Shown here: positions 42,501 to 49,929 of the stretch, piece by piece
Layout of the letters: every line of letters begins with the position of its first letter
Numbering within the stretch: position 1 is the first letter of the stretch
Assembly: GCA_018676675.1 (NCBI GenBank)
Contig: JABHEG010000195.1
Coordinates: 1 to 49,929 of the forward strand
Reading direction: 5' to 3'
Length of the DNA: 49,929 bases
DNA from: Lentisphaerota bacterium
Lineage (GTDB): Bacteria; Verrucomicrobiota; Lentisphaeria; Oligosphaerales; JABHEG01
Program-made: the position numbers and the translations under genes
The notes under the pieces: model-generated
Database searches by the model: none
The model's input: only the letters and a program-made list of their open reading frames with translations
Told to the model about the DNA's origin: nothing

Positions 42501-45375
42501 ACGGTGGCGGCAACTCGACCCGCCAGCCAGGGACGGGTGTGACGACTCTCAACTCGCCACGCACGGGCTCGGCACTTTCGTTGTGCACGTCCACTTGCAC
42601 ATCAATGGTGCTCCCGACGCCCAGGTACGTTTTCGGCTGGAGCCAGGTACTGAGTCGGTAGCGGTTCTCGACTGCCAGGACCATCTTGGCACGCTGCAGT
42701 GCGGCGGCGGCACCGGCGAGGCGGGCCCGCGCTTCCGGCAAATCGTGTGCTGTCGACGCGCGCCGGGCCTGAAACAGCCGCCGCTCGGCGAGTCGCAGGA
42801 TTGCCGCCGTCTTGGGGGCATAGCTGTCCACTTCCCGGGCTGTTCGCATGGACGTGACCTGGGCTTCCGCCGTCGATGCCGCCGAGGAAACGTCCAGATC
42901 TTTCCTGGTGTTCAGGTTGTGGTATGCTTCGACCTCACTCAGGATATCGGCAGCGCGCCAGAGATTCAGACAGACGAACTCCTCTTGTCGACCAGCCTGA
43001 CCGGACACTGTCCGCCTGAGCAGATCCCGGACAAGCGTGTCGATCCCCTGTCGGGCGGTCGACAGTCGGGCCCCGGATGTCTGTTCATCGTTGCCCAGGG
43101 CCAGCAGGGCCTGCTTGCGACACTCGGTCAGGCGTGGCAGCAAGTCCTCTACACTGGCCTGCGTGAACGCTTTGGCCGCATCATCACAGGCTATTTCAAT
43201 TCCCTGACGTCCGGCAGCGTGCAAGAGGGAGGGGGCCAGCCCGTAGACCAACACGGGGTATTGGTCAGCCTCGATAGTCAACCCGTTCTGAGTGCCTGGT
43301 ACCAGTTGCTCGTTTCCCATCAGATCTGTGATACGCACATCCCCCGTGGTCGGCAGGCTGAGCGTGACGCCGGATCCTGCATCCACGCCGACAATGCCAA
43401 TCCCGCCCAGCAACTGCCGTGACGTTGTGCGATAGGTCTTCGTGCTCGCCCACACGGCAACCACGAACTGTCGCCCTCTGCGGAAAACCATGGCTTGGTC
43501 CCGGCCGGTTGTCGATATCACCCCAATACACGTCGTGTCACGCAGGTGTTCGGCAACCGTACGCACGGCGAGTGCCGATGCTTTGGCACAGCGTCCGGTG
43601 TCGAAGAAGCCGGACGCCCACCAGCCGCCGATGGGACGCCCCCAGCCGTCCGTCGGCAGGTACCAGAGCGCTTTGTGGTCGATGTCAGGACCGCCTGCTG
43701 CCTTGGTGATCAGATACTGATGTGCAGCCGCAGCCGCCTGGTCCTGCGGCGTCAATCCCGGGGGAAACGTGACGCCGTGAGGGCGACTGACCCCGGCATC
43801 GGATCCGCATTCGGTTTGCCAGATGCTCTCCGCATAGGTCCCTGTGGCGTGCCGGTCACATACGCCTTGGTAGCGGCGCAGGAACTTCGGCAGATAGGCC
43901 TGCGGCAGGCCGTATTCGTGGATGTTGAGACCCTCGCTGTAAGGCCAGCCAAAGGCCAGCAAATGTGGCCAGAAAGAGCCGCCGTAGAGATAGGTCTCGG
44001 GCGACTCAGGTCTTTGCCAGTGGTACCAGTAGGCCGCCGCGTGAAGGACCCGAATCTTGGGGTCCAGGCGTTTGACTGCCAGGTACGCTGCACGCAATGC
44101 ATCCACATATTGCGGGAACGACTTTACCTCGTTCGCAATTTCGACTGTACGCACCCACTGGCCATAGCGCTTGACCGTCCACTCCACCCAGGCTACGTAC
44201 TTGGCCAGGTCCTGGCGATTGAAGTTCGCCCCGCAGATGCCGCCTGCAGTGGCATCCGCACCGAGGACCATGGTCATCTGCATGCCGTGTGCCGCGGCAA
44301 TCGGGCAAACCAGATCCAGATCGAGACGCGGTACGAATGCACCCTCGTCGTTACGCTTTGGGCGATTCCACAGCCGCAGAGCATTCACTCCGAGAGATTT
44401 CAGGCGCCCAATTTCCTGCTCCACATGCGCTACGTGTTCAGGATTTCCGGGATCCTGGTACTTGGTGCGGAATGAGTTATGTGGCATAAGGTTGGCGCCG
44501 ATGGAGCTGACCGGATCGTGTTCCCGGTCGGCCTCTGCGCCTGGGGTGGACACGGTGAAATCCTGCCACACGCTGTGCAGTTCCTCCCCGGCCTCAGTGA
44601 AGCGCAGGCGCAGAGCGTACCAGCCGTGGTGCCCGCTTAGCTCGGGGAACGTGAAGGAATGTGTCCCCTTGGCCTTTGCCGCCAGGGGGATGTCAAGCCC
44701 GTGTTGTGCCACAGCGTCACCCCGGAAGTTGGTGACCTCGGCACTGACAGCAATCAGCCGCTCATGGTTTGTCGGGTTTTCCATCGTCAGCGGCAACTGT
44801 GGGGCTGCGTTCGGTGCGAAATTGCGCAACGTCGGCCAGTCGAGCTGATGCCACACTCCGGGTGTGGACAGCCGTTCCACGCACACGTCGTCGAGCCAGG
44901 CAGCCGAGCCGTTCCCGTGGATATTGAAGGTGAGTTTGAGCGAATCACGCTCTCGCGGCACTGTGTAGACCCACTCGTTCAGCTGCCAGTCGGGATCGGT
45001 GTTTGGCGGGCCGTGCGTGCTGTTTACTTGCATCACATGGTAGCGAATCCCGGCATAGCCCGGCTTGCTCTTGATCCAGCAGGCTATGCGGTAGCGCTGG
45101 CCTGGTGAGACCGGAATGCCCTTCCCATAGGTCCAGCAGGCCCAGTGTTGCGTTGGGTTATGTCCGTAGAGGCTGCCGGGAGTGCCGTGCCCGGCGTCCT
45201 TCACCCACTGCCCCTTTGCCTTGATCCCTTTGGCGCAGGCAAACCGCCAGCCCTGTCCCGGCGCCTCATCAAATGCGTCGGCCAGGCTAACATCAGCTGC
45301 TGCGAGGCGGGACATGACAATGCACGCACACACCACGCCCAGACGCAACGCCACGAAGGTCTTTTGGTCAGCCAT
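39532..45375 (-). CDS. Giant secreted protein with two glycoside-hydrolase-like barrels
   Basis: At 1947 residues this is the largest gene in the window. GGGAG lies 5-6 bases before the ATG; signal peptide VALRLGVVCACIVMSRLAAA. Residues about 30-170 resemble a carbohydrate-binding jelly roll. A first TIM barrel (about 290-560) has IEIANEV-type acid/base Glu416 (VEIANEVKSF) and candidate nucleophile Glu522 (IWQTECGSD). A helical region (700-860) and an Ig/NEW3-like domain (905-975) follow. A second barrel (about 1240-1690) has Glu1398 in WEITNEQWW and Glu1608 in FVYETQIF. The pairs Asn-Glu plus later Glu are the clan GH-A layout (GH5, GH39, GH42 and relatives). The two barrels are dissimilar, so this is not a recent internal duplication. 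The exact families are unassigned. Confidence 0.75.
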   Translation of the reverse strand: MADQKTFVALRLGVVCACIVMSRLAAADVSLADAFDEAPGQGWRFACAKGIKAKGQWVKDAGHGTPGSLYGHNPTQHWACWTYGKGIPVSPGQRYRIACWIKSKPGYAGIRYHVMQVNSTHGPPNTDPDWQLNEWVYTVPRERDSLKLTFNIHGNGSAAWLDDVCVERLSTPGVWHQLDWPTLRNFAPNAAPQLPLTMENPTNHERLIAVSAEVTNFRGDAVAQHGLDIPLAAKAKGTHSFTFPELSGHHGWYALRLRFTEAGEELHSVWQDFTVSTPGAEADREHDPVSSIGANLMPHNSFRTKYQDPGNPEHVAHVEQEIGRLKSLGVNALRLWNRPKRNDEGAFVPRLDLDLVCPIAAAHGMQMTMVLGADATAGGICGANFNRQDLAKYVAWVEWTVKRYGQWVRTVEIANEVKSFPQYVDALRAAYLAVKRLDPKIRVLHAAAYWYHWQRPESPETYLYGGSFWPHLLAFGWPYSEGLNIHEYGLPQAYLPKFLRRYQGVCDRHATGTYAESIWQTECGSDAGVSRPHGVTFPPGLTPQDQAAAAAHQYLITKAAGGPDIDHKALWYLPTDGWGRPIGGWWASGFFDTGRCAKASALAVRTVAEHLRDTTCIGVISTTGRDQAMVFRRGRQFVVAVWASTKTYRTTSRQLLGGIGIVGVDAGSGVTLSLPTTGDVRITDLMGNEQLVPGTQNGLTIEADQYPVLVYGLAPSLLHAAGRQGIEIACDDAAKAFTQASVEDLLPRLTECRKQALLALGNDEQTSGARLSTARQGIDTLVRDLLRRTVSGQAGRQEEFVCLNLWRAADILSEVEAYHNLNTRKDLDVSSAASTAEAQVTSMRTAREVDSYAPKTAAILRLAERRLFQARRASTAHDLPEARARLAGAAAALQRAKMVLAVENRYRLSTWLQPKTYLGVGSTIDVQVDVHNESAEPVRGELRVVTPVPGWRVELPPPFQLAPNSVQTLTLRATSVTGSRRTADLLFDATLGQGLTTTPVAVGLRTDTSVEPAGGLPDTISWRVPWWTEDDGNPWVDGTGARWAMCQLMPGKDAAAFSSYEPMLWDTKQKHWIGPSPKHGHPSLKGERPVMSCSYIDAGHHDPALLFKAPRDGLYTLSGTITVTEYPAKAAMTNPLTLQAGVWDTNGTTFRELYLKQVRARGVVELPKAGLTDIPLKKGQTLLVCRFRIGNRYHYASYGLSNLVLAFRAPPTARKETASTPSPDAYTKIVDGHLNYRGRRLRIWSGQGNLLAADPAHIEAEVVRFAALGFNGHRTPNGSGMRTEELEYIKGDLSKVDRMDCLFAALARHDVFVWSDILNGAAVTSGDVDLVQEPTTREAWLKAVGDKRQRRPIWAVWDKRGEAAYIKQIRAFLEHVNPYNGLRWADDPVFFCWEITNEQWWVQRLLKYAWHLKLPAFFQRELTQQWNEWLAAKYRNDEGLRSAWLGSVLDGESLTESSVLLLPLLRAVGLEQAEVLGVNIRRPEAATYGPRDFSQQRGADVMAFLVELLVAHKQRVYAAMRAVGKPDIGISVVPILFDTGYSFSPQSIYTNSLGDALAVGCYMSQITLDRQHPRFPFRSNLEEPPRLFYDNPWLEQNRVQGKPTFVYETQIFKPAKYRAEYPYLLTMLAAIQDWDVIDWHYYGHPTKEILTDERPFDRMLRPDNRFSWQGVQFKHDEVQLSAMKVAGEMFKQFAYVPPVQPTVMTLGRDSLFDLDMHEWGRLNPMLAPTTYRYGLRLLFAPDAPGGVSVAGPIVHGRQYLAPVIKPTPQIQLDWHTGVLTLDSPAAKAACGFLQNEVQLGDGIRIRDVSLGIPEGMPCVKADEDTYACVGLVATDGQPLKTSKRALLSAVCTSFNTGFTVDTEAFPNGDQFGKLVNHVPTNRIAKTFGTAPVLVARVGLTLEAPCLVGCTFKLLDWHLNPIREGRIGDDGILTISSDEPVFIGEFSK

Positions 45376-45402
45376 AGAAGCTCCCTTATCTTGAGATGGA
45401 AA

Positions 45403-45415
45403 GTACAATATGTAC
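45403..45415. promoter_or_regulatory. Palindrome upstream of double-barrel gene
   Basis: GTACAATATGTAC has perfect 5-base arms around a 3-base centre, 27 bases before the ATG at 45375. On the minus strand it also contains a plausible -10 (TATTGT) 16 bases after TTGTTT, so an operator overlapping a promoter is possible. Confidence 0.35.
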
Positions 45416-45484
45416 CAGGGGCAGGGAAACAAGGATTTGGCTGAGCTGGTAAGGCCTCAGTTACGTGGGGGGGAGAGCATCAGA

Positions 45485-45561
45485 CGGCTCGACGGAGTCT
45501 CGCCCTCCATCGGGCATGGATGGCTCAGAGAAGCCCTGGAGGGTGAGACTCCGTCGAGCCG
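45485..45561. repeat. Repeat R3: long near-perfect inverted repeat
   Basis: Two 25-base arms (45485-45509 and 45537-45561) are complementary at 24 of 25 positions, around a 27-base loop. The arm starts CGGCTCGACGGAGTCTC and continues CCCTCCA. No ORF inside. The element has the form of a miniature inverted-repeat insertion. Placed in the divergent gap, it could also end or pause transcription from either side. Confidence 0.8.
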
Positions 45562-45683
45562 CCTCACGAGACTGAGGGCGCACCTGAGCTGGTGGGCTTG
45601 GGGACAGAGCTCCCTGGACTCTGGAGACCGAGGCATCCAGATCACACATCCCACGGCCTGTCCCCCAGGGCACTCCCCACGGC

Positions 45684-45766
45684 AATCGGGGGCGCAGCCC
45701 TTGCGGTTTGTGATTCCCGCGGCAAACTGAGCATTCCAGGAATGCAGAGCGCAAGGCCTGGTCCCC
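45684..45766 (+). repeat. Repeat R2, copy 2 (upstream of DUF4838 gene)
   Basis: Homologous to 33509-33584, with the same GGCAAACTGAG loop. The stem pairs CCTTGCGG (45699 onward) with the CGCAAGG arm ending at 45756, with several mismatches in the middle. It ends 40 bases before the GTG start, in the same orientation as the gene, as in copy 1. A weak half-copy (GGGCTTGCGCTCTGCAA) is at 49268-49284 before the next plus-strand gene. Confidence 0.7.
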
Positions 45767-45806
45767 GCCCCGGGGAGATCGAGGAACGTCGAAGGGAAGG
45801 TCGAAC

Positions 45807-47723
45807 GTGCAGAAAACAACGCTATTCCTGATGCTGGGCCTTACTGTCGGTGCCTTTGCAGATCTCACGATCGTGAAGGAGGGGAAACCGAACGCGCGGA
45901 TCGTCGTTGGGAACGACTCGACCCATATCAGCAGATATGCAGCGAAGGAACTGAGCGACTTCGTAGAGAAATCCACCGGCGCAGAACTGGAAATTGTCGA
46001 CCAGCTCGGCACCGATGGTCTCGTGAACATCGTTGTCGGCCCCGGGCGGATAGCTGACAGCCTGGGTGTCACCACAGAGGGGCTTACAAGAGACGCAAAC
46101 CGAATCGTCGCGAAGGACAATCACATCGTTATCCTGGGCATCGATGACAAGAAGCAGGATATCGCATACAAACTGACCCGATACTCGGTTTGGTGCATGA
46201 CCTATGAGATCGGAACTCTCTTCGGCGTCTATGAGTTCCTGGAGACGTTCATCGGTATCCGCTGGTACATGCATATGCCAATTGGGGAGGTCGTACCGAA
46301 ATTCCCGACCCTGACGATCCCGGAATATGATCATGTAGATACCCCCAGGAAGCTCGGGAGACATGTCGGAATGTACAAGAGCCTCGAGACCATCCAGGAG
46401 CAGAAGGACAACAAGTACAGTCTCAGTTACGGCGGCTTCGGCAGGACATTCCGAAGCGGCGAGGAACGGGTTCATCTCCGCAACACGTTCGCTGCGAGGC
46501 TAAGGCATAACACCGTCGCCGTCAGGATCCATACGATGCATCAGCTGGTGAGTCCGAAGACGTATCTGGAGTCACATCCGGAGTACTTCGCCCTCGATGG
46601 GAAAGGTGGCAGGATAGTCAAGGGCGCCCACACACAGCACTGCTTCTCACAGGAGGCTATGATCGATAAAATAGCCAGGGATGCGGAGGCGTTTTTCAAG
46701 GGAGAGGATGCCAAACCCCGCGGATTCCGGGCATGGGGCTATGTCGCCTATGAGAGCCCGTGGGGGAAGGCCTTCCATCTGCTCCAGGGCGATGGCTGGA
46801 AGCCCTGCCATTGTGGGGCCTGCAAGAAGGCTACCGACAACGCGGTTGATCGGGGATTGAGCTACAAGGAGCTGAATGCGGCATACGCGCCTCAGCTGTG
46901 GAACGCCTGGATCAAGATCGCCAATCATGTGAAGAAGGTCGATCCGGACGGCATTGTCATTGTGTATGTCTACGGCCCGACGAAGACGTTTCCAAAGAAC
47001 ATCGAGAAGCTCCCGGATAACATGGCCCTTGAGCTGGCGCACTCGGGGCCATACCAGGAATATGACGAGAAGACGGCCGTGAAACAGCATGAAGAGGTGA
47101 AGCGGTGGGCCAGTCTCCTGACAAGTCCGCAGCGGATGCGCATGCACACATATGTCACGAGGATCCGCTACAACGATAGGTACAGGAGACGGCTTCCCAG
47201 GGCCATAGTCGGGAGTATACCGAGGACAATCGCCAAGTATGCCAAACGCTATAGAGACCTGGGGTATGGGAATTACATGTACGAAGGCCACCACTCTATC
47301 GCCTACGAGCACATAAATGACTACTTCTACTACAAGTTCCTCTGGAATCCTGACCTGGATCCCGAAACCGTGCTGCAGGAGTATTATGACAAATTCTACG
47401 GTCCCGCATCAGGCCCGATGGGGGAATTCTGGAATGAGACCGAGCGGCAATTCTGGGACACAAGAAGCATCACTGTAGAGACACCCATGGGCCCCGAAGT
47501 CAGGGTGAGATCATGGAAGGACCTCTGGGACAATGTGTACAGTGAAGACACCATCGACAGATGGGGAGAGTACTTCGAGGAGGCACTCGTCCTGGCAAAG
47601 CCTGACAAGGACCCCGCCTACCTGGAGCGCGTGGAGTTCATGAAAGCGAATGTCTATGACTTCATAGCGGCCGAGCGGGACGATTTCTACAATGGCGATG
47701 GGGGAAAGAGGGAACGAAAATGA
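45807..47723 (+). CDS. Secreted DUF4838 protein
   Basis: A 638-residue exported protein. The start is a GTG at 45807 with AAGG 6 bases upstream; signal peptide KTTLFLMLGLTVGAFA. The N-terminal domain (DLTIVKEGKPNARIVVGNDS, AAKELSDFVEKSTGAELEIV) resembles the alpha/beta domain that precedes catalytic barrels in GH20, GH67 and GH84-type enzymes. YEFLETFIGIRWYMHMPIGE is the hallmark of DUF4838 (PF16126) proteins. The remainder is a probable barrel (HCGACKKATDN, YMYEGHHSIAYEHINDYFYY). DUF4838 proteins are often found with glycan-degrading genes but their activity is not established. Arg codon AGG is unusually frequent. It overlaps the next gene's possible start by 4 bases (ATGA). Confidence 0.8.
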   Translation: MQKTTLFLMLGLTVGAFADLTIVKEGKPNARIVVGNDSTHISRYAAKELSDFVEKSTGAELEIVDQLGTDGLVNIVVGPGRIADSLGVTTEGLTRDANRIVAKDNHIVILGIDDKKQDIAYKLTRYSVWCMTYEIGTLFGVYEFLETFIGIRWYMHMPIGEVVPKFPTLTIPEYDHVDTPRKLGRHVGMYKSLETIQEQKDNKYSLSYGGFGRTFRSGEERVHLRNTFAARLRHNTVAVRIHTMHQLVSPKTYLESHPEYFALDGKGGRIVKGAHTQHCFSQEAMIDKIARDAEAFFKGEDAKPRGFRAWGYVAYESPWGKAFHLLQGDGWKPCHCGACKKATDNAVDRGLSYKELNAAYAPQLWNAWIKIANHVKKVDPDGIVIVYVYGPTKTFPKNIEKLPDNMALELAHSGPYQEYDEKTAVKQHEEVKRWASLLTSPQRMRMHTYVTRIRYNDRYRRRLPRAIVGSIPRTIAKYAKRYRDLGYGNYMYEGHHSIAYEHINDYFYYKFLWNPDLDPETVLQEYYDKFYGPASGPMGEFWNETERQFWDTRSITVETPMGPEVRVRSWKDLWDNVYSEDTIDRWGEYFEEALVLAKPDKDPAYLERVEFMKANVYDFIAAERDDFYNGDGGKRERK

Positions 47724-47773
47724 CTGGACGCGAAGCGCAGTACCGTCGAGGCAGGGGAAGCAGGAGAGCTCCG

Positions 47774-49228
47774 ATGAGCGCAGTGGACCGTCAAGGCCGG
47801 CATCCGTACGTACTCCTGACCATAGTCCTTGCTGGCCTCGTATCTCAGAGCTGCGTATTGCGGCGGCAGCCGCCCAGCTCGCCCTCAGCAAGAGACCGGC
47901 AAGCAGTATCCCCCCGCCTCGGGAATCTGAGTTTCGTGAAGGAACTGACGATTCGAGGCGCTCCCAAAGGGACAAGCGGCTTTTACGCCAATGCCGCCAC
48001 GAAAATTACCACATACAACGGCTGCATCTACGTCGCGTATCTGGATAGCGACAGGTTCATCTGTGTACAGAAAAAGGACGTCCACGGGGTTCTATCAGAG
48101 ACGCGGATTTTCGGCCCCGTCCTGAACGACCAATGGCACATGGCACCAGTGATCGGCGTCGACGGAAATGGCTACGTGCACGTGACTGGTGGCATGCATT
48201 ACGGGAATGCGTTCAGGGAGAAGGACCCCCAGACGGGAGAGCTGAAGCTCAGACCCTACAAGGGCGAGTGGAATTACTTCATCTCCGAGAGGCCGGAAGA
48301 CATAACCGGCTTCACGGAACAGACGCCTGAGATGCCAGGCTGCCCACCAGGCTGGCTGGCAACCTATCCCGAACTCTTCAGAAGCAACAAGGGAGACCTC
48401 TACCTCACATCGAGACAGGGCTCGTACAAGCCCCCATTCCTTGGTGGCGCCATTGCGCGCTACAACCACAATGCGACACGCTGGACTGCCTTGGGGGAGG
48501 AGAAGACTCATCCCATCCGGTCACGCAAGAAGCCTGTCTATGCCCAGTGGTTCGAACCCGTCAAGGGGGAACCGACCTGCTACCAGAAGTGGTGTAGCTG
48601 GATCCAGTTCGACGAGCAGAATACGCTTCACCTGGCATGGAAAGTGAATGCGCTCGGGCCGCAACGGAACTGGGGCACTGGCACTCACATCATGTATGCC
48701 CGACGGAAAGACGGGGCGCCAGGATGGGAAACGCTGAACGGCCGGCCCATACCCGACGCAGCGCTGACGGTACACAACGCTACGGTTGTCGAGACGGACC
48801 TTGAGACACCCGAACTGAGCCTGAACGGGCTGGCTGTCGGTACGGATGGGAGCCCCGTTCTGTCCATTACCTACACCAAGAACAACCCGCCTCCGAACCG
48901 CGACCGTGCGGGCCGACCAGTGAAGTGGAATGGCGAATCCTGGGAGCGAGTCTCCTTCCCCGAGGGCTTCGCGCCGAGAGCCCACTACCGCGTGATGTCG
49001 GACAATGCTGACGGCATGTTCGCCATGGGAAATCCCGCGAGCCCCTGCTACTACAGCAGCAACAATGGTACAACCTGGGAAGCGATCACGATCCCGTATA
49101 CGCGCCAAGGTGCATCTCTGGCGGATCTCGATTTCCAACACTTCCTGAAGACAGGCAATCCCAGAATTTCTGTCTTTTTTGAAGAAGAGGGAATCATCGA
49201 GGTCTGGACGATCCGGACGAAGCCCTAG
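47774..49228 (+). CDS. BNR_4 repeat lipoprotein-like protein
   Basis: A 484-residue protein. The ATG at 47774 has AGGAG 7 bases upstream and gives a compact lipoprotein-type leader (YVLLTIVLAGLVSQSC). An ATG at 47720, overlapping the DUF4838 stop as ATGA and with GAGG upstream, is the alternative and adds 18 residues. The body is a BNR_4 propeller (PF15892): ATKITTYNGCIYVAYLDSD, then DQWHMAPVIGVDGNGYVHVT and GGMHYGN. In PL24/PL25-type lyases, His residues at comparable sites in this fold act in beta-elimination, so activity on uronate-containing glycans is possible. It shares the BNR_4 fold with the 33615-35966 protein but has a different domain set. Translationally coupled to DUF4838. Confidence 0.75.
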   Translation: MSAVDRQGRHPYVLLTIVLAGLVSQSCVLRRQPPSSPSARDRQAVSPRLGNLSFVKELTIRGAPKGTSGFYANAATKITTYNGCIYVAYLDSDRFICVQKKDVHGVLSETRIFGPVLNDQWHMAPVIGVDGNGYVHVTGGMHYGNAFREKDPQTGELKLRPYKGEWNYFISERPEDITGFTEQTPEMPGCPPGWLATYPELFRSNKGDLYLTSRQGSYKPPFLGGAIARYNHNATRWTALGEEKTHPIRSRKKPVYAQWFEPVKGEPTCYQKWCSWIQFDEQNTLHLAWKVNALGPQRNWGTGTHIMYARRKDGAPGWETLNGRPIPDAALTVHNATVVETDLETPELSLNGLAVGTDGSPVLSITYTKNNPPPNRDRAGRPVKWNGESWERVSFPEGFAPRAHYRVMSDNADGMFAMGNPASPCYYSSNNGTTWEAITIPYTRQGASLADLDFQHFLKTGNPRISVFFEEEGIIEVWTIRTKP

Positions 49229-49363
49229 CCCGGTTAATTGACGCGTTTCGTCGCTGGACTCAGTGGCGGGCTTGCGCTCTGCAACAACAGTGATATGAGA
49301 TCTTCACAGTAACGAGCTCAGTGTGGGACGACGGCTGGAACAATCTCCTAGAGGAGGATGGGC

Positions 49364-49879
49364 ATGAGGTCGACACGACTGCGAATGTTGGCAACACTGG
49401 TGATAGAGGTGCTCATGGTTGCTGATTGTGCTGGTGCGGCGAAGCTCTTCGTTTCGCCGAATGGCAAGGACGTTTGGTCGGGCAGACTGGCCGGACCGAA
49501 TGCGGAATTGACAGATGGCCCCCTCGCGTCGCTGGAGCGTGCGCGGGACGAAGTGCGGAAGATGAAGGCTGGGGCCGGGCTTCCCGCTGGAGGGGTGGTC
49601 ATCGAACTACGGCCGGGCGTGTACGAACTGAGCCGAACATTCGAACTGACCGCCGCCGACAGTGGAACTGCTGCGAGTCCGGTCGTGTATCGTGCATCGC
49701 CGGACGGAGACGTGCGCCTGGTTGGGGGAAGGGTTGTTGCAGGCTGGCAGCCTGTCACGGATCCCGCAGTTCTCGGGCGCATGGACGAGTGTCCCTTCCT
49801 CCACTCCTCCGGGAGAATCTCAGGTCGGCGTGTCAGCGTTCACGGTGATGGGCTATGTTTCCGGCCGTGTCGTTCGTGA
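49364..49879 (+). pseudogene. Truncated right-handed beta-helix (pectate-lyase-like) gene
   Basis: The ATG at 49364 has GAGGAGG 6 bases upstream and opens a signal peptide (MLATLVIEVLMVADCAGA). It is followed by KLFVSPNGKDVWSGRLAGPN, ASLERARDEVRKMK, GVVIELRPGVYELSRTFEL and DVRLVGGRVVAGWQPV. This is the standard N-terminus of large right-handed beta-helix glycan-active proteins (GH141-type and relatives). Such proteins usually run for 600 residues or more, but this frame stops after 171. From about 49790 the reading frame carries a tail without beta-helix character. Another frame reads SAFTVMGYVSGRVVRETLTL to a stop at 49904, which looks like a protein C-terminus. A deletion with frameshift is the likely cause. 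Confidence 0.55.
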
Positions 49880-49929
49880 GACGTTGACGTTGAGATTGTC
49901 CTGAGGAGGAAAAGGGACGGCTTCCATCA

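Overview
The window is a GC-rich, densely coding stretch dominated by very large predicted secreted enzymes for breaking down complex, probably sulfated, glycans and glycoproteins. The mix is two heparinase II/III-type lyases, a type I sulfatase, an M60-type metallopeptidase, GH123-like, GH42-like and GH43-like proteins, CBM9-like modules, BNR_4 and DUF4838 proteins and two Gfo/Idh/MocA oxidoreductases. This is typical of PVC-group bacteria (Planctomycetes, Lentisphaerae, Kiritimatiellae) and of Hydrogenedentes- or Armatimonadetes-like lineages. No rRNA or marker gene is visible, so the phylum is inference only. No SusC/SusD pair, transporter, tRNA or CRISPR array was found.

Layout. (1) 1-4752: the 3' end of an unknown gene, repeat R1, a heparinase-like giant (+), and a second R1 copy. 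(2) 4753-15265: six genes on the minus strand reading right to left: beta-propeller, CBM9/GH protein, GH123-like protein, Gfo/Idh/MocA, FG-GAP fragment, small ORF. (3) 15266-15867: a decayed GxxExxY gene between long inverted repeats. (4) 15868-18042: a minus-strand operon of Gfo/Idh/MocA, an ArsR-type repressor and a degenerate aldo/keto-reductase-like protein, with a candidate operator. (5) 18407-24494: a promoter and three plus-strand genes (unknown secreted protein, CBM9, GH42-like). (6) 24495-25859: a scar of mobile-element remnants. (7) 25860-33299: a minus-strand heparinase-like lyase, sulfatase and M60 peptidase set. (8) 33509-35966: repeat R2 and a BNR_4 protein. (9) 36074-37245: a third R1 copy and a Fic enzyme. 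(10) 37317-45375: two minus-strand genes, a 1947-residue protein with two apparent glycosidase barrels and a GH43-like/LamG protein. (11) 45485-49228: a long inverted repeat, a second R2 copy, and the coupled DUF4838 and BNR_4 lipoprotein genes. (12) 49364-49879: a truncated beta-helix gene.

Working model (inference). Exported lyases, the sulfatase and glycosidases would depolymerise a sulfated or amino-sugar glycan. The M60-type peptidase would cut the glycoprotein backbone. Cytoplasmic Gfo/Idh/MocA enzymes would process the released sugars. The ArsR-type protein would control at least its own operon. The most distinctive observations are the double-barrel 1947-residue protein, the R1 repeat family with compensatory changes in two short hairpins, the R2 hairpin repeat shared by the two BNR_4 transcription units, and the ArsR operon with its operator.
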